NCBI GenBank assembly: GCA_018061005.1
Contig: JAGOVA010000006.1
Coordinates: forward strand, 1-64,000
DNA from: Sterolibacterium sp.
GTDB lineage: Bacteria; Pseudomonadota; Gammaproteobacteria; Burkholderiales; Rhodocyclaceae
Reading direction: 5' to 3'
Length of the DNA stretch: 64,000 nt
Shown here: positions 16,493 through 25,710 of the stretch, piece by piece
Layout: every line of letters starts with the position of its first letter
Position numbering within the stretch: the stretch's first letter is position 1
Notes under the pieces: generated by a model
What the model was told of the DNA's origin: nothing
The model's database searches: none
The model's input: only the letters and a program-made list of their open reading frames with translations
Position numbers and translations under genes: made by a program

Positions 16493-17692
16493 ATGAGTTT
16501 TTCAGGTTTTTCAGGCACGCGGTCGTGTGCTTCACGGCGTAGTCGTCTGCTGCCGCTATTGTTTGCCGGTGTGTTGCTCAGCGGTTGTCTGGGCGACAGC
16601 AATACGCCCTGGCAATATTCGCGGCAGACGGTGTTTGGCGATAGCTTGTCGGATGTCGGCAGTTATGCGGTGGGGGCGATTGCGGCGGTGCACGGTGGGA
16701 AATTTACTGTGAACACGACATCGCCCAGTATGCAGAACTGGACGGAACGGGTGGCGGCACAACTGAATCAGCCGCCATCGTGCGCCGCGCAGACGGGGCT
16801 GGAAGGCGACCCGGCACAGGGCTTTTATGCGCCGGTCACCACGCATGCGGGTTGTTACAACTATGCGCAGGGCGGCGCGCGGGTGACGGAGTCGGTGGGT
16901 CCGCACAACAAGGCCATCGAGCCGGAACTGGGGTTTCTGACCGTGCCTGTGGCAACGCAGATCCAGCATCACCTGGCGCGGGTGGGCGGTTCGTTTGCCG
17001 CGAATGAGCTGGTGTTTGTGCTGGCGGGCGGGAATGACTTTCTCTGGCAATCAGACGCGCTGATCGCCGCCGTGGTGGCCGGCTTGTCTCAGCAGGTGGC
17101 GATGGACATCCAGAGCGGGGCGTGTGTGCCCGTCGACCAGAGCGGCAGTCACTGTATTCCGGCGGCTATCGATCATGCCATCACGCGGCTGGCACCGACT
17201 TATGTGGATGCGATGACCCTGGCCGGGACGCAGCTGGCTGCGTTGGTGAATGATCAGATTCTCGCCCGGGGCGCGCAACGGGTGGTGGTGCTGAATTTGC
17301 CGGATGCCAGTCTTTCACCCAGCATGCAGGGGCGTTCTGCCGCAACCCGGGCGGCGATTGTGGCGATGGTGCAGGCGTTTAACAACAGTCTGGCTGCCGG
17401 TCTGGCGAATCGGGATCCGCGGGTGTTGCAGCTGGATGTCTATGCCCGTTTCAACACCTGGGCGGCGCATCCGGCGGATTATGGCTTCAGCAGTTTCACC
17501 CAGGCGGCCTGCGATCTGACCAAGCCCGTGCCGAATCTGCTGGGCTCGTCGATCACCTGCAGTACGGCCACTACCGTGCCGGGAGATGTCTCCCGTTATG
17601 CCTTTGCGGACAACGTCCACCCCACGCCGTACACCAATGCGCTGATTGCAGACCTGGTGCTGGATGCGTTGGGGCAGCGTGGCTGGCGTTGA
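16493..17692 (+). CDS. GDSL/SGNH-family lipoprotein esterase
   Basis: A 399-residue hydrolase. A long signal with a lipobox LLSGC (Cys at about residue 32) suggests an outer-membrane-anchored lipoprotein. The GDSL block FGDSLSDVG holds the nucleophile Ser, GGARV and LAGGNDFLW give the Gly and Asn of the oxyanion hole, and FADNVHPTPYTN provides the Asp-X2-His pair. This is the SGNH plan seen in phospholipase/autotransporter esterases, but no beta-barrel follows. An AGAGGAAA ribosome site precedes the ATG. It probably cleaves lipid or short esters at the cell surface. Confidence 0.9.
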   Translation: MSFSGFSGTRSCASRRSRLLPLLFAGVLLSGCLGDSNTPWQYSRQTVFGDSLSDVGSYAVGAIAAVHGGKFTVNTTSPSMQNWTERVAAQLNQPPSCAAQTGLEGDPAQGFYAPVTTHAGCYNYAQGGARVTESVGPHNKAIEPELGFLTVPVATQIQHHLARVGGSFAANELVFVLAGGNDFLWQSDALIAAVVAGLSQQVAMDIQSGACVPVDQSGSHCIPAAIDHAITRLAPTYVDAMTLAGTQLAALVNDQILARGAQRVVVLNLPDASLSPSMQGRSAATRAAIVAMVQAFNNSLAAGLANRDPRVLQLDVYARFNTWAAHPADYGFSSFTQAACDLTKPVPNLLGSSITCSTATTVPGDVSRYAFADNVHPTPYTNALIADLVLDALGQRGWR

Positions 17693-17708
17693 AGCGGCTA
17701 TCTCTTCG

Positions 17709-18752
17709 ATGAAAATCGACGCACCGTTGCTTGCGGCCAACGCCCTGCAGGCGCGGGTACTGGCACCCGCACTGGAAGCCGAGGGCTATGACGGCGCATA
17801 TACCTTCGACGGCCCGAATGATCCTTTCCTGCCGCTGGCCATTGCCGCTGAGCATACGGAGCGTCTGCAGTTGATGACGGCGATTGCCGTGGCGTTTGCC
17901 CGCAATCCGATGACCGTCGCGCAACTGGGTAACGAGCTGCAGCAGATGTCGCAAGGCCGCTTCGTGCTGGGGTTGGGCTCGCAGATTCGGGCGCATATCG
18001 AAAAACGTTTTTCGATGCCCTGGTCCGCACCGGCTGCGCGGATGCGTGAATTCGTGCAGGCGGTGCAGGCGATCTGGCGACACTGGAACGAAGGTGTGCC
18101 CCTTGAATTTCGTGGCGAGTTCTATACCCACACCCTGATGCCGCCCCTGCTCTCCCCCGGGCCGAACCCTTATGGCCCGCCGCGTATCCTGCTGGCCGGT
18201 GTTGGCGCGAAGATGATCGAGGTGGCGGGTGAAGTGGCGGATGGTCTGTTGATCCACCCGTTTCATTCAGCCCCCTATCTGGAGGAATGCCTCTGGCCGG
18301 CGCTACGTCGGGGGATGACCCGCAGCGGTCGACCGCGTGAGTCGCTGGAGGTTGCGCTGCAACTGCTGGTTGCCTGTGGGCGTACTGCGGATGAGCGGGC
18401 GGTGGCCGTCGCACAGATACGCAGCCAGATCGGTTTCTATGCCTCGACCCCCGCCTACCGGCCGGTGCTGGATGCCATGGGCTGCGGTGAGTTGCAGGAA
18501 AAGCTCAACGTACTGATCCGGCAGGGACGCTGGGATGAACTCGGTGCCTGCATAGACGACGATTTGTTGCATGCGGTCGCCCTGGTCGGCACCCCGGTGG
18601 AAGTGGCCGGACAGATTGTGACCCGCTATCGCGGCCAGGTAGAGCGCGTCAGCCCGACGGCCTATATCGGCAACCCGGAAGTGGCGCAAGCACTGGTGCT
18701 GGCTTTACGCCACGAGTTGCAATCGGTGTCAGTGCAGCACGCGCGGCACTGA
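17709..18752 (+). CDS. Luciferase-like (LLM) flavin-dependent oxidoreductase
   Basis: A ~347-residue TIM-barrel protein of the bacterial luciferase/F420-dependent oxidoreductase superfamily. Typical segments: AEGYDGAYTFDGPNDPFLPLAIAAEHT, TAIAVAFARNPMTVAQLGNELQ, GRFVLGLGSQIRAHIEKRFSMPW, LAGVGAKMIEVAGEVADG. The pattern resembles the TIGR03617 group best known from actinobacteria (recollection). The cofactor could be FMN or F420. ATG 17709 was chosen because residues before it are not conserved-looking. It follows the GDSL gene by 16 nt and its last 24 bases overlap convergent apaG. Confidence 0.82.
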   Translation: MKIDAPLLAANALQARVLAPALEAEGYDGAYTFDGPNDPFLPLAIAAEHTERLQLMTAIAVAFARNPMTVAQLGNELQQMSQGRFVLGLGSQIRAHIEKRFSMPWSAPAARMREFVQAVQAIWRHWNEGVPLEFRGEFYTHTLMPPLLSPGPNPYGPPRILLAGVGAKMIEVAGEVADGLLIHPFHSAPYLEECLWPALRRGMTRSGRPRESLEVALQLLVACGRTADERAVAVAQIRSQIGFYASTPAYRPVLDAMGCGELQEKLNVLIRQGRWDELGACIDDDLLHAVALVGTPVEVAGQIVTRYRGQVERVSPTAYIGNPEVAQALVLALRHELQSVSVQHARH

Positions 18753-19112
18753 GAGGACGAATTCACCGATCGGCGCTTCAAAGGCCAGCCCGTCTTCGGC
18801 GGTCATCTGGTAACTGCCCTGCATGGTACCGACCGGCGTGGTCAGGGCGCAGCCGCTGGTGTATTCGAAATTCTGCCCCGGCTGCAACAGGGGCTGGTGC
18901 CCAACAACGCCCAGCCCGCGCACTTCCTGCACGCTGCCTTCCGCATCGGTAATGAGCCAGTGACGGCTGATGAGCTGTGCCGCCACGGTGCCGGTGTTGC
19001 GGATGTCGATGGTATAGGCGAACACATAGCGGTTCGTAGCCGGGTCGGATTGATCCGGCAGGAACTGGGTGTTGACGCTCACCGTAATTTCGTATTTTTT
19101 ACTCTCAGCCAT
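18729..19112 (-). CDS. apaG: ApaG domain protein
   Basis: A 127-residue ApaG with the family's length. The immunoglobulin-like fold is recognised by YVFAYTIDIRNTG, LISRHWLITDAEG, EVRGLGVVGHQPLLQPG and FEYTSGCALTTPVGTMQGSYQM. It is associated with Co/Mg efflux and nucleotide metabolism phenotypes, and binds nucleotides. In many betaproteobacteria apaG is divergent from rpe, as here. Confidence 0.95.
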   Translation of the reverse strand: MAESKKYEITVSVNTQFLPDQSDPATNRYVFAYTIDIRNTGTVAAQLISRHWLITDAEGSVQEVRGLGVVGHQPLLQPGQNFEYTSGCALTTPVGTMQGSYQMTAEDGLAFEAPIGEFVLSVPRVLH

Positions 19113-19281
19113 GGGGTCTATTGCACACGAAAACCGGTGTGGCCGAATGCGCTAACTCCACGGGAAATCCATTTCATTTCCGGGCTTGCCTGCGCGGTCA
19201 GTTAAAATCGTCCATTCAGGTTTTATCCTGCCTCAGGCTACACCCGACTCACCCGTCTCACCTCCTTCCCAGGAATCTGCC

Positions 19282-19980
19282 ATGAGCCCCAGTTATCGTC
19301 TCGCGCCCAGCCTGCTTTCTGCCAACTTTGCCCGTCTGGGTGATGAGGTCGACAACGTCATTCAAGCCGGGGCCGACTGGATCCATTTTGATGTGATGGA
19401 CAACCATTACGTCCCCAATCTGACTATCGGCCCGCTGGTGTGCGAGGCGATACGCCCGCTCACCCAGGCACCGATAGACGTGCATCTGATGGTCAGGCCG
19501 GTCGATCGCATCATTCCGGATTTTGCCCGGGCCGGGGCGAACATCATCACCTTTCACCCCGAAGCCTCCGAACATGTCGATCGCACGCTGACGCTGATTC
19601 GCGACCACGGCTGTCAGGCCGGGCTGGTGTTTAATCCGGCCACTCCGCTGCATTATCTGGATCATGTCATGGAGCGGCTTGACGTGGTGCTGCTGATGTC
19701 GGTGAACCCCGGCTTTGGCGGGCAGAGCTTCATTCCCGGCACACTCGACAAGTTGCGCCAGGCGCGCGCCCGGCTCGATGCCTACGAAGCGATGAGCGGC
19801 CGTCGCATCCTGCTGGAAATTGACGGGGGCGTGAAGGTGGATAACATTGCCGCCATCGCGCGCGCCGGGGCCGATACCTTCGTGGCCGGTTCTGCCGTGT
19901 TTGGCGCGGGGCGGGCGGAAGATGTCCATCGCTACGACAGCGTGATCAACGCGCTGCGAGCTGAACTGGCCAAGGTCTGA
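19282..19980 (+). CDS. rpe: Ribulose-phosphate 3-epimerase
   Basis: A ~232-residue TIM-barrel epimerase interconverting ribulose-5-P and xylulose-5-P. Conserved segments: [35 protein letters not shown] (metal His and Asp), [45 protein letters not shown] 19282 follows an AGGAA site; the longer upstream frame is not conserved. First gene of rpe-gph-trpE. Confidence 0.96.
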   Translation: MSPSYRLAPSLLSANFARLGDEVDNVIQAGADWIHFDVMDNHYVPNLTIGPLVCEAIRPLTQAPIDVHLMVRPVDRIIPDFARAGANIITFHPEASEHVDRTLTLIRDHGCQAGLVFNPATPLHYLDHVMERLDVVLLMSVNPGFGGQSFIPGTLDKLRQARARLDAYEAMSGRRILLEIDGGVKVDNIAAIARAGADTFVAGSAVFGAGRAEDVHRYDSVINALRAELAKV

Positions 19981-19984
19981 CGGA

Positions 19985-20785
19985 ATGAATGCGGTGGCTC
20001 CCTTGCGGCAGCAGGTATGGCAGGTGCGTGCGGTGCTGATCGATCTGGATGGCACGCTGCTCGATACGGTCGACGACCTGGCCGCCGCTGCCAATGCCAT
20101 GCGGGCGGATTATGGTTACGGTGACGGTGGTGGCCATGCGCCGCTGGCGGTCGCGGTCGTGCAGCGTTACGTTGGGCGGGGCATGGCTCATCTGGTACAG
20201 TGCTGCTGGAGTGATCTGCCCGCGCCACTTCCTGCCGATGCGGTCGAGGTTTTTCGGCGGCATTACCGCTGGACCAATGGCCGCTCGGCGCGGGTGTATC
20301 CGGGGGTGGTCGAAGGGCTGGCTGCCTTGAAAAACGCCGGTTTGCGGCTGGCCTGCGTCACCAACAAGGCGCAGGATTTTGTGCCGCCCCTGCTCGAAGC
20401 CAGCGGGCTGGCCGGCTGGTTCGATCAGGTCATTTGCGGCGATACGCTGGCGCGCGCCAAGCCCGATCCGCTGCCCTTGCAACATGCCTGTGCTGTGTTC
20501 GGCATCGCGCCGCACGAAGCGGTGATGATTGGTGATTCGCTCAACGACGTGCAGGCCGCGCGCGCAGCAGGCTGCCCGGTTTTCTGTGTGCCGTATGGGT
20601 ATGCGGAAGGGGCGAGTATGCGGGCGGAAGACTGCGATGCTATAGTCCCCACGCTCGAAGCCGCCTCCCGTTTGCTCGTTCCTGTACCCACTTCACCCTC
20701 ATCCTCACCTTGCCCTCGCCCATCTGCCCCTCAAGGGGCGGCTAGCAATTTGTTCGCTGCGCTCGACGCTTCAAGCCGACTCTGA
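19985..20785 (+). CDS. gph: Phosphoglycolate phosphatase with extended C-terminus
   Basis: A 266-residue HAD hydrolase. Motif I LIDLDGTLLDTVDDL, a cap domain, CVTNKAQDF (motif II), ARAKPDPLPL (motif III Lys) and MIGDSLNDVQAARAAG (motif IV) are present. It dephosphorylates 2-phosphoglycolate and lies 4 nt after rpe. The core ends near residue 230. The last ~35 residues (Pro/Ser-rich) are translated from DNA that contains a hairpin GCCCCT-CA-AGGGGC (20726-20739) and looks intergenic, so the original stop seems lost. Confidence 0.93.
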   Translation: MNAVAPLRQQVWQVRAVLIDLDGTLLDTVDDLAAAANAMRADYGYGDGGGHAPLAVAVVQRYVGRGMAHLVQCCWSDLPAPLPADAVEVFRRHYRWTNGRSARVYPGVVEGLAALKNAGLRLACVTNKAQDFVPPLLEASGLAGWFDQVICGDTLARAKPDPLPLQHACAVFGIAPHEAVMIGDSLNDVQAARAAGCPVFCVPYGYAEGASMRAEDCDAIVPTLEAASRLLVPVPTSPSSSPCPRPSAPQGAASNLFAALDASSRL

Positions 20786-20815
20786 TTTCGCTGTTTCACG
20801 TTAATCCTGTTCATC

Positions 20816-22300
20816 ATGCAAGAATCTGAATTCCAGCGTCTCGTCGCCGAAGGTTACAACCGCATTCCGGTCACGCTCGAAACCTACGCCGATCTCGACA
20901 CGCCACTGTCGATCTATCTCAAACTGGCGAACCGCCCCAACAGTTTCCTGCTGGAATCGGTGGTGGGAGGCGAACGCTTTGGTCGTTATTCGTTTATTGG
21001 CCTGGCGGCGCGTACCTGTTTGCGGGCAACCGGGTTTTCGACCGAAGTGGTGTGCGATGGGCTCGTCGTCGAACGGCACGAAGGCAATCCGCTCGACTTT
21101 TTGGAGGCATATCAGGCGCGCTTCAAGGTGCATGTGCCGGAAGGCTTTCCCCGCTTTTGCGGCGGTCTGGCGGGTTATTTCGGTTATGACGCCATCCGTT
21201 ATGTTGAAAGCCGTCTTGCGGATTTCAACAAGCGCGATGAAATCGGCATGCCCGATGTGCTGCTGCTGCAAACCGAAGAGCTGGCCGTGGTCGACACGCT
21301 GGCGGGCAAGATTTATCTGATTGTTTATGTCGATGCGACACAACCCGATGCCTGGCAGCAGGGGCAGGCGCGCCTGTGCGCACTGGCCGACCAGCTCCGC
21401 AGCCCGCTGGCTATTCCAGAGAGCCTGCCCGCACCCGGCGGGGCGGCACAGCGCGATTTCAGCAAGCCCGATTATCTGGCGGCGGTGGCGCGTGCCAAGC
21501 AATACATTGCCGATGGCGACATGATGCAGGTGCAGATCGGCCAGCGCATCAAGAAGCCTTTTGCCGCCGCACCGCTCACGCTGTATCGCGCCCTGCGTTC
21601 GCTGAATCCGTCGCCTTACATGTATTACTACGACTTTGGCGGCTTTCAGGTGGTCGGTGCCTCACCAGAAATCCTGGTGCGTCAGGAATCCACGCCGGCA
21701 GGCCGCAAGGTCACTATCCGCCCGCTGGCCGGAACCCGCCCGCGCGGTGCAACCCCCGAGCAGGATCGCGCGCTGGCTGAAGAGCTGCTGACCGATGAAA
21801 AGGAGCGTGCCGAACACGTCATGCTGATCGATCTGGCGCGCAACGACATCGGCCGTATCGCGCAGACCGGCAGCGTCAAGGTGACCGATCAGATGGTCAT
21901 CGAGCGTTACTCGCACGTCATGCACATTGTCTCCAATGTCGAGGGCTTGCTGACCCCGGGGCTGGATAATCTCGATGTGTTCCGCGCCACCTTTCCGGCC
22001 GGCACACTCACCGGCGCACCCAAGGTGCGGGCGATGGAAATCATCGACGAACTGGAGCCGGTCAAGCGCGGCTTGTACGGTGGCGCGTGTGGCTACCTGA
22101 GTTTCTCGGGCGAAATGGATCTGGCCATCGCCATCCGCACCGGTATCGTCAAGGACGGCACGCTGCATGTGCAGGCGGCGGCCGGCATCGTGGCCGATTC
22201 CGTGCCGGAAAGCGAATGGCAGGAAACCGAGAACAAGTCCCGCGCCTTGCTGCGTGCCGCTGAAATGGCCGAAGCCGGGCTGGATGTCCGACGGGTCTGA
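20816..22300 (+). CDS. trpE: Anthranilate synthase component I
   Basis: A 494-residue chorismate-using TrpE. The N-terminal PNSFLLESVVGGERFGRYSFIG holds the Trp feedback pocket (LLES). The catalytic half has KPDYLAAVARAKQYIADGDMMQVQ, ASPEILVR, RPLAGTRPRG, HVMLIDLARNDIGR, FPAGTLTGAPKVRAMEII and VQAAAGIVADSVPESE. It converts chorismate plus ammonia to anthranilate. The glutaminase trpG and trpDC are not adjacent; a WbpM-like gene follows instead. The placement after gph is common in betaproteobacteria. Confidence 0.96.
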   Translation: MQESEFQRLVAEGYNRIPVTLETYADLDTPLSIYLKLANRPNSFLLESVVGGERFGRYSFIGLAARTCLRATGFSTEVVCDGLVVERHEGNPLDFLEAYQARFKVHVPEGFPRFCGGLAGYFGYDAIRYVESRLADFNKRDEIGMPDVLLLQTEELAVVDTLAGKIYLIVYVDATQPDAWQQGQARLCALADQLRSPLAIPESLPAPGGAAQRDFSKPDYLAAVARAKQYIADGDMMQVQIGQRIKKPFAAAPLTLYRALRSLNPSPYMYYYDFGGFQVVGASPEILVRQESTPAGRKVTIRPLAGTRPRGATPEQDRALAEELLTDEKERAEHVMLIDLARNDIGRIAQTGSVKVTDQMVIERYSHVMHIVSNVEGLLTPGLDNLDVFRATFPAGTLTGAPKVRAMEIIDELEPVKRGLYGGACGYLSFSGEMDLAIAIRTGIVKDGTLHVQAAAGIVADSVPESEWQETENKSRALLRAAEMAEAGLDVRRV

Positions 22301-22369
22301 TCGTACACGTTACACGCACCACATCTCACCCCCACCGCTCACGCATTTACCCGCACAGGTTCAACCCGT

Positions 22370-24226
22370 TTGCGTACTTTGCTCGTCATCCTTCACGATC
22401 TGGCGGCCACGGCATTGGCCTGGATGCTGGGCTATTGGCTGCGCTTCAATTTCGACATTCCACCAGTTTATTTGGACGGCATGTTATCCACACTGTTTTT
22501 TGTCGTGCCCTTGCAAGGGCTGATCGCATGGCGATTGGGGCTGTACCGGGGGCTGTGGCGGTTTGCCAGTCTGCCGGATCTCAAGCGCATTGTGCTGGCC
22601 TGTACGGCGGGGGCGTGTGTTGCGCCGCTGCTGTTTTACATGCTGCAGATCATGAATAACGTCCCGCGCTCGGTGCTGGTGCTGTATCCGGTATTTCTGA
22701 TGCTGCTCATGGGCGGCAGCCGTTTTCTCTATCGCTCCTGGCGTGATGGCCATTTGCTGAGTCTGCGTGCAGTGAGCGGCGAGCCGGTATTGGTGCTGGG
22801 CGCGGGCGAAGCCGCAGCAGCACTGTTGCGCGAACTGGAAAAGAGTCGACAGTGGCATGTGGTCGGGCTGCTCGACGATGCGCCCCACAAACAGGGGCGT
22901 TTGCTGCATGGCGTGCCGGTGCTGGGCGTGCTCGCGGAGGTGGTCGCGCTGGCCGAGCAGCATGCGGTGCAGCATGCCATTCTGGCCATGCCCTCGGCAC
23001 CTCATGGCGTGCGCCGCCAGCTCACGGAACAGGCCAGTGCCGCCGGGCTGGTGGTGCTGACCGTGCCTGCCTTCGATGATTTACTGTCTGGCCGGGTCAC
23101 CATTTCACAAGTCCGTAAAGTGGAGCTGGAAGACCTGTTGGGGCGTGACCCGGTGCAGCTCGATGAAGACGGCCTGCATCGCATGCTGACCGGCAAGGTG
23201 GTGCTGGTCACGGGCGCGGGCGGCTCCATCGGGGCGGAGCTGTGTCGGCAAATTGCCCGCTTTGCGCCGCAACGACTGGTGCTGTATGAAATTTCGGAGT
23301 TTGCCCTCTACGATCTGGATCAGCAGCTGGCGCGCAGTCATCCCGAGCTGGCGCGGGTCTGCGTGATCGGCGATGTGCGCGATGCGCGGCGGCTCGATGA
23401 AATTTTCAGCGCGCAGCAGCCCGAGGTGGTGTTCCATGCAGCCGCGTACAAGCATGTGCCCATGATGGAAAACGCCAATGCCTGGCAGGCCGTCCGCAAC
23501 AATGTTTGGGGAACCGGCTGTGTAGCGCGTGCGGCCATTGACCACGGCGTGGCGCGGTTCGTGCTGATTTCCACCGACAAGGCGGTGAATCCGACCAATG
23601 TCATGGGAGCAACCAAACGGCTGGCGGAAATGCTGGTGCAGGCACTCGGGCGTGTGGCCGCGACCGATGGCCAGATCACCCGCTTTGTCATGGTGCGCTT
23701 TGGTAACGTGCTGGGCAGCAGCGGCAGCGTGATTCCCCGCTTCCGTGAGCAGATCGCACGCGGCGGGCCGGTGACCGTCACCCATCCGGAAATCATCCGT
23801 TATTTCATGCTGATCCCCGAAGCCGCGCAGCTCGTCCTGCAGGCGGGGCTGATGGGGGGTGAAGGGCGTGGCGGCGGCGAGATTTTTGTGCTCGACATGG
23901 GCGAGCCGGTGCGGATTGTTGATCTGGCGCGCGACATGATCCGTTTGTCCGGCTTCAATGAACAAGATATCCGCATTGAATTCACCGGCTTGCGGCCGGG
24001 TGAAAAACTCTTTGAAGAACTGCTGGCCGACGACGAAACCACCCTGCCCACGCCTCACCCCAAGCTGCGGATAGCGTGCGCAGCTACAGATGACCGCATG
24101 AGTGAGGTCGATGCAGGCTGGCTGGCTGCATTGCAAGACTGGCTGGCAGAAGAGCAGCTCAGCGAGGCCGAGGTCAAAGCTGCACTACAGCGTTGGGTGC
24201 CGGAATATCATCCGGCGCGTCACTGA
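22370..24226 (+). CDS. WbpM/CapD-type membrane nucleotide-sugar epimerase/dehydratase
   Basis: A 618-residue polysaccharide-biosynthesis protein. Four hydrophobic segments in the first ~125 residues, a CoA-binding-like Rossmann domain (VLVLGAGEAAAALLRELEK), then a large SDR domain: VLVTGAGGSIGAELCRQIA, EYYx-type region HAAAYKHVPMMENN-like, and ISTDKAVNPTNVMGATKR with the catalytic Lys. These enzymes make 4-keto-6-deoxy sugars from UDP-GlcNAc for O-antigen or glycan modification. No ATG suits the N-terminus; TTG 22370 is the assumed start. Only 69 nt separate it from trpE. Confidence 0.88.
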   Translation: MRTLLVILHDLAATALAWMLGYWLRFNFDIPPVYLDGMLSTLFFVVPLQGLIAWRLGLYRGLWRFASLPDLKRIVLACTAGACVAPLLFYMLQIMNNVPRSVLVLYPVFLMLLMGGSRFLYRSWRDGHLLSLRAVSGEPVLVLGAGEAAAALLRELEKSRQWHVVGLLDDAPHKQGRLLHGVPVLGVLAEVVALAEQHAVQHAILAMPSAPHGVRRQLTEQASAAGLVVLTVPAFDDLLSGRVTISQVRKVELEDLLGRDPVQLDEDGLHRMLTGKVVLVTGAGGSIGAELCRQIARFAPQRLVLYEISEFALYDLDQQLARSHPELARVCVIGDVRDARRLDEIFSAQQPEVVFHAAAYKHVPMMENANAWQAVRNNVWGTGCVARAAIDHGVARFVLISTDKAVNPTNVMGATKRLAEMLVQALGRVAATDGQITRFVMVRFGNVLGSSGSVIPRFREQIARGGPVTVTHPEIIRYFMLIPEAAQLVLQAGLMGGEGRGGGEIFVLDMGEPVRIVDLARDMIRLSGFNEQDIRIEFTGLRPGEKLFEELLADDETTLPTPHPKLRIACAATDDRMSEVDAGWLAALQDWLAEEQLSEAEVKAALQRWVPEYHPARH

Positions 24227-24247
24227 ACCCGGACGACAGGCGGACGC

Positions 24248-25063
24248 ATGGCTACCTACGCCATCGGTGACATTCAGGGCTGCTATCAGGAATTCCGCCT
24301 GCTGCTGGAGAAAATCGCCTTCAACCCGGCGCAGGATCGGCTCTGGCTGGTCGGCGATCTGGTCAATCGCGGCCCACAATCGCTGGAGGTGTTGCGCTTC
24401 GTTCGCGAACTGGGGGGGGCTGCCATCACCGTCCTGGGCAACCACGACCTGCATCTGCTGATGCTCGCCGAAGGTTGCTCAAAACGCGGTGCGGACGACA
24501 CGCTGGAGGCCATCCTTACCGCACCGGATCGGGATGGTTTGCTGGACTGGCTGCGCCATCGGCCGATGCTGCATGCCGAACAGGGCTACGTCATGGTGCA
24601 TGCCGGCCTGCTGCCGCAGTGGTCGGTAAAAAAAGCGGGCAAACTGGCCGCCGAAGTTGAAACCGCGCTGCGTGCCGCGCCACCGGATTACCATCGTTTT
24701 CTCGATCATCTGTGGGGCAGCGAACCCGCCGCCTGGAATGACGATCTGAGCGGCTGGAAGCGGTTGCGGGTGATCGTCAATGCGATGACGCGCATGCGCT
24801 TTTGCACCCCCTGCGGCGTGATGGAGTTTCACAGCAAGGGCGAAATCACCGACGCGCCTCCTGGCCACCTGCCGTGGTTCGACGTGCCCGGCCGCAAGAG
24901 TGCTGACCATGTGCTGGTCACCGGCCACTGGTCTGCCTTGGGACTGAAAATCACCGATAACCTGCTGGCACTGGATAGCGGCTGCCTGTGGGGCGGCCAG
25001 CTCAGCGCGCTACGCCTGGAAGACCGGGCGGTGTTTCAGGTGGAGAGCACGATGGTCTTGTAA
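24248..25063 (+). CDS. apaH: Symmetrical diadenosine tetraphosphatase
   Basis: A 271-residue PPP-family phosphatase hydrolysing Ap4A to 2 ADP. Metal motifs AIGDIQGCYQEF, LVGDLVNRGPQSLEVLRF, VLGNHDLHLL and MVHAGLLPQW are all present, plus VTGHWSALG. Length typical. It lies 21 nt after the WbpM-like gene, so probably co-transcribed. Confidence 0.96.
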   Translation: MATYAIGDIQGCYQEFRLLLEKIAFNPAQDRLWLVGDLVNRGPQSLEVLRFVRELGGAAITVLGNHDLHLLMLAEGCSKRGADDTLEAILTAPDRDGLLDWLRHRPMLHAEQGYVMVHAGLLPQWSVKKAGKLAAEVETALRAAPPDYHRFLDHLWGSEPAAWNDDLSGWKRLRVIVNAMTRMRFCTPCGVMEFHSKGEITDAPPGHLPWFDVPGRKSADHVLVTGHWSALGLKITDNLLALDSGCLWGGQLSALRLEDRAVFQVESTMVL

Positions 25064-25151
25064 TAAACCAGCGGTGCTGGCTGGGGCGTGCCGCACGATC
25101 AGGACAGCGCATGATCCATGCAGCCATGCAGCCGATCACCATGCATCATAG

Positions 25152-25171
25152 ATTCCCGCCTGCGCGGGAAT
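25152..25171. repeat. Intergenic hairpin repeat between convergent apaH and lipoprotein genes
   Basis: ATTCCCGC-CTGC-GCGGGAAT is an 8-bp perfect stem followed by GACG. This is the form of a dispersed intergenic repeat found in many proteobacteria. It sits between convergent genes and may also act as a bidirectional stop, although it has no T-tract. The rest of 25064-25226 shows nothing else. Confidence 0.6.
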
Positions 25172-25226
25172 GACGGGGTGAGGAGTTTAGTACTTGATTA
25201 CCGGTTCAATCGTGCCCACGCCTCGT

Positions 25227-25700
25227 TCAGTGTGAAACCCGTGTGACACCGCCGCCGGAGAGGACGCGCACGCGTTCGCCGGGGTTGAATAGTTCATCGG
25301 CTTCCTGGGTGATGGCGCCGAACGTGCCGTTGTCGTAGCGCACGGTGATTTCCAGGCCGGTTTTCTTGGTGGCGGATTCTTCGATGGCATGGCCGGCAAT
25401 GGCGCCGCCGACGACACCGAGGATGGCGCCGACGGCTGAGCCACGGTTGCCGCCGCCGATGTTGCTGCCGGCGATGCCGCCGATGAGCCCGCCGGCCGTT
25501 TCACCTGTGCCGGTTTTGGTGCCGGCGATGGTGACCTGCCGCACGCTGTCGACCACGCCCATGCGGACAGTCATTTCGCGTTGCGCCTGGTGCGGGGTGT
25601 AGCTGCTGCCGGATTGGCTGGTGGCGCAGCCGGTGAGCAGGCTGGCGGTGGTCAGCAGAGACAGTGTGAGCAGGGAGAGTGGTTTTGCGGTGCGATTCAT
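25227..25700 (-). CDS. SlyB-like glycine-zipper outer-membrane lipoprotein
   Basis: A ~157-residue lipoprotein. The signal ends in the lipobox LLTGC. The middle is a glycine-zipper hairpin (ETAGGLIGGIAGSNIGGG, SAVGAILGVVGGAIAGHAIEE), and the C-terminus is a small beta region (GLEITVRYDNGTFGAIT, PGERVRVLSGGGVTRV) as in SlyB/PCP lipoproteins. ATG 25700 follows AAGGAGCA; the longer upstream frame lacks a signal-like start. It lies 10 nt after the PfkB kinase gene. It probably stabilises the outer membrane. Confidence 0.9.
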   Translation of the reverse strand: MNRTAKPLSLLTLSLLTTASLLTGCATSQSGSSYTPHQAQREMTVRMGVVDSVRQVTIAGTKTGTGETAGGLIGGIAGSNIGGGNRGSAVGAILGVVGGAIAGHAIEESATKKTGLEITVRYDNGTFGAITQEADELFNPGERVRVLSGGGVTRVSH

Positions 25701-25710
25701 TGGGTGCTCC

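Noticed and set aside
25152-25171. CRISPR-like repeat unit
   Set aside because: Occurs once in the gap, with no spacers or cas genes; it is a single dispersed hairpin.
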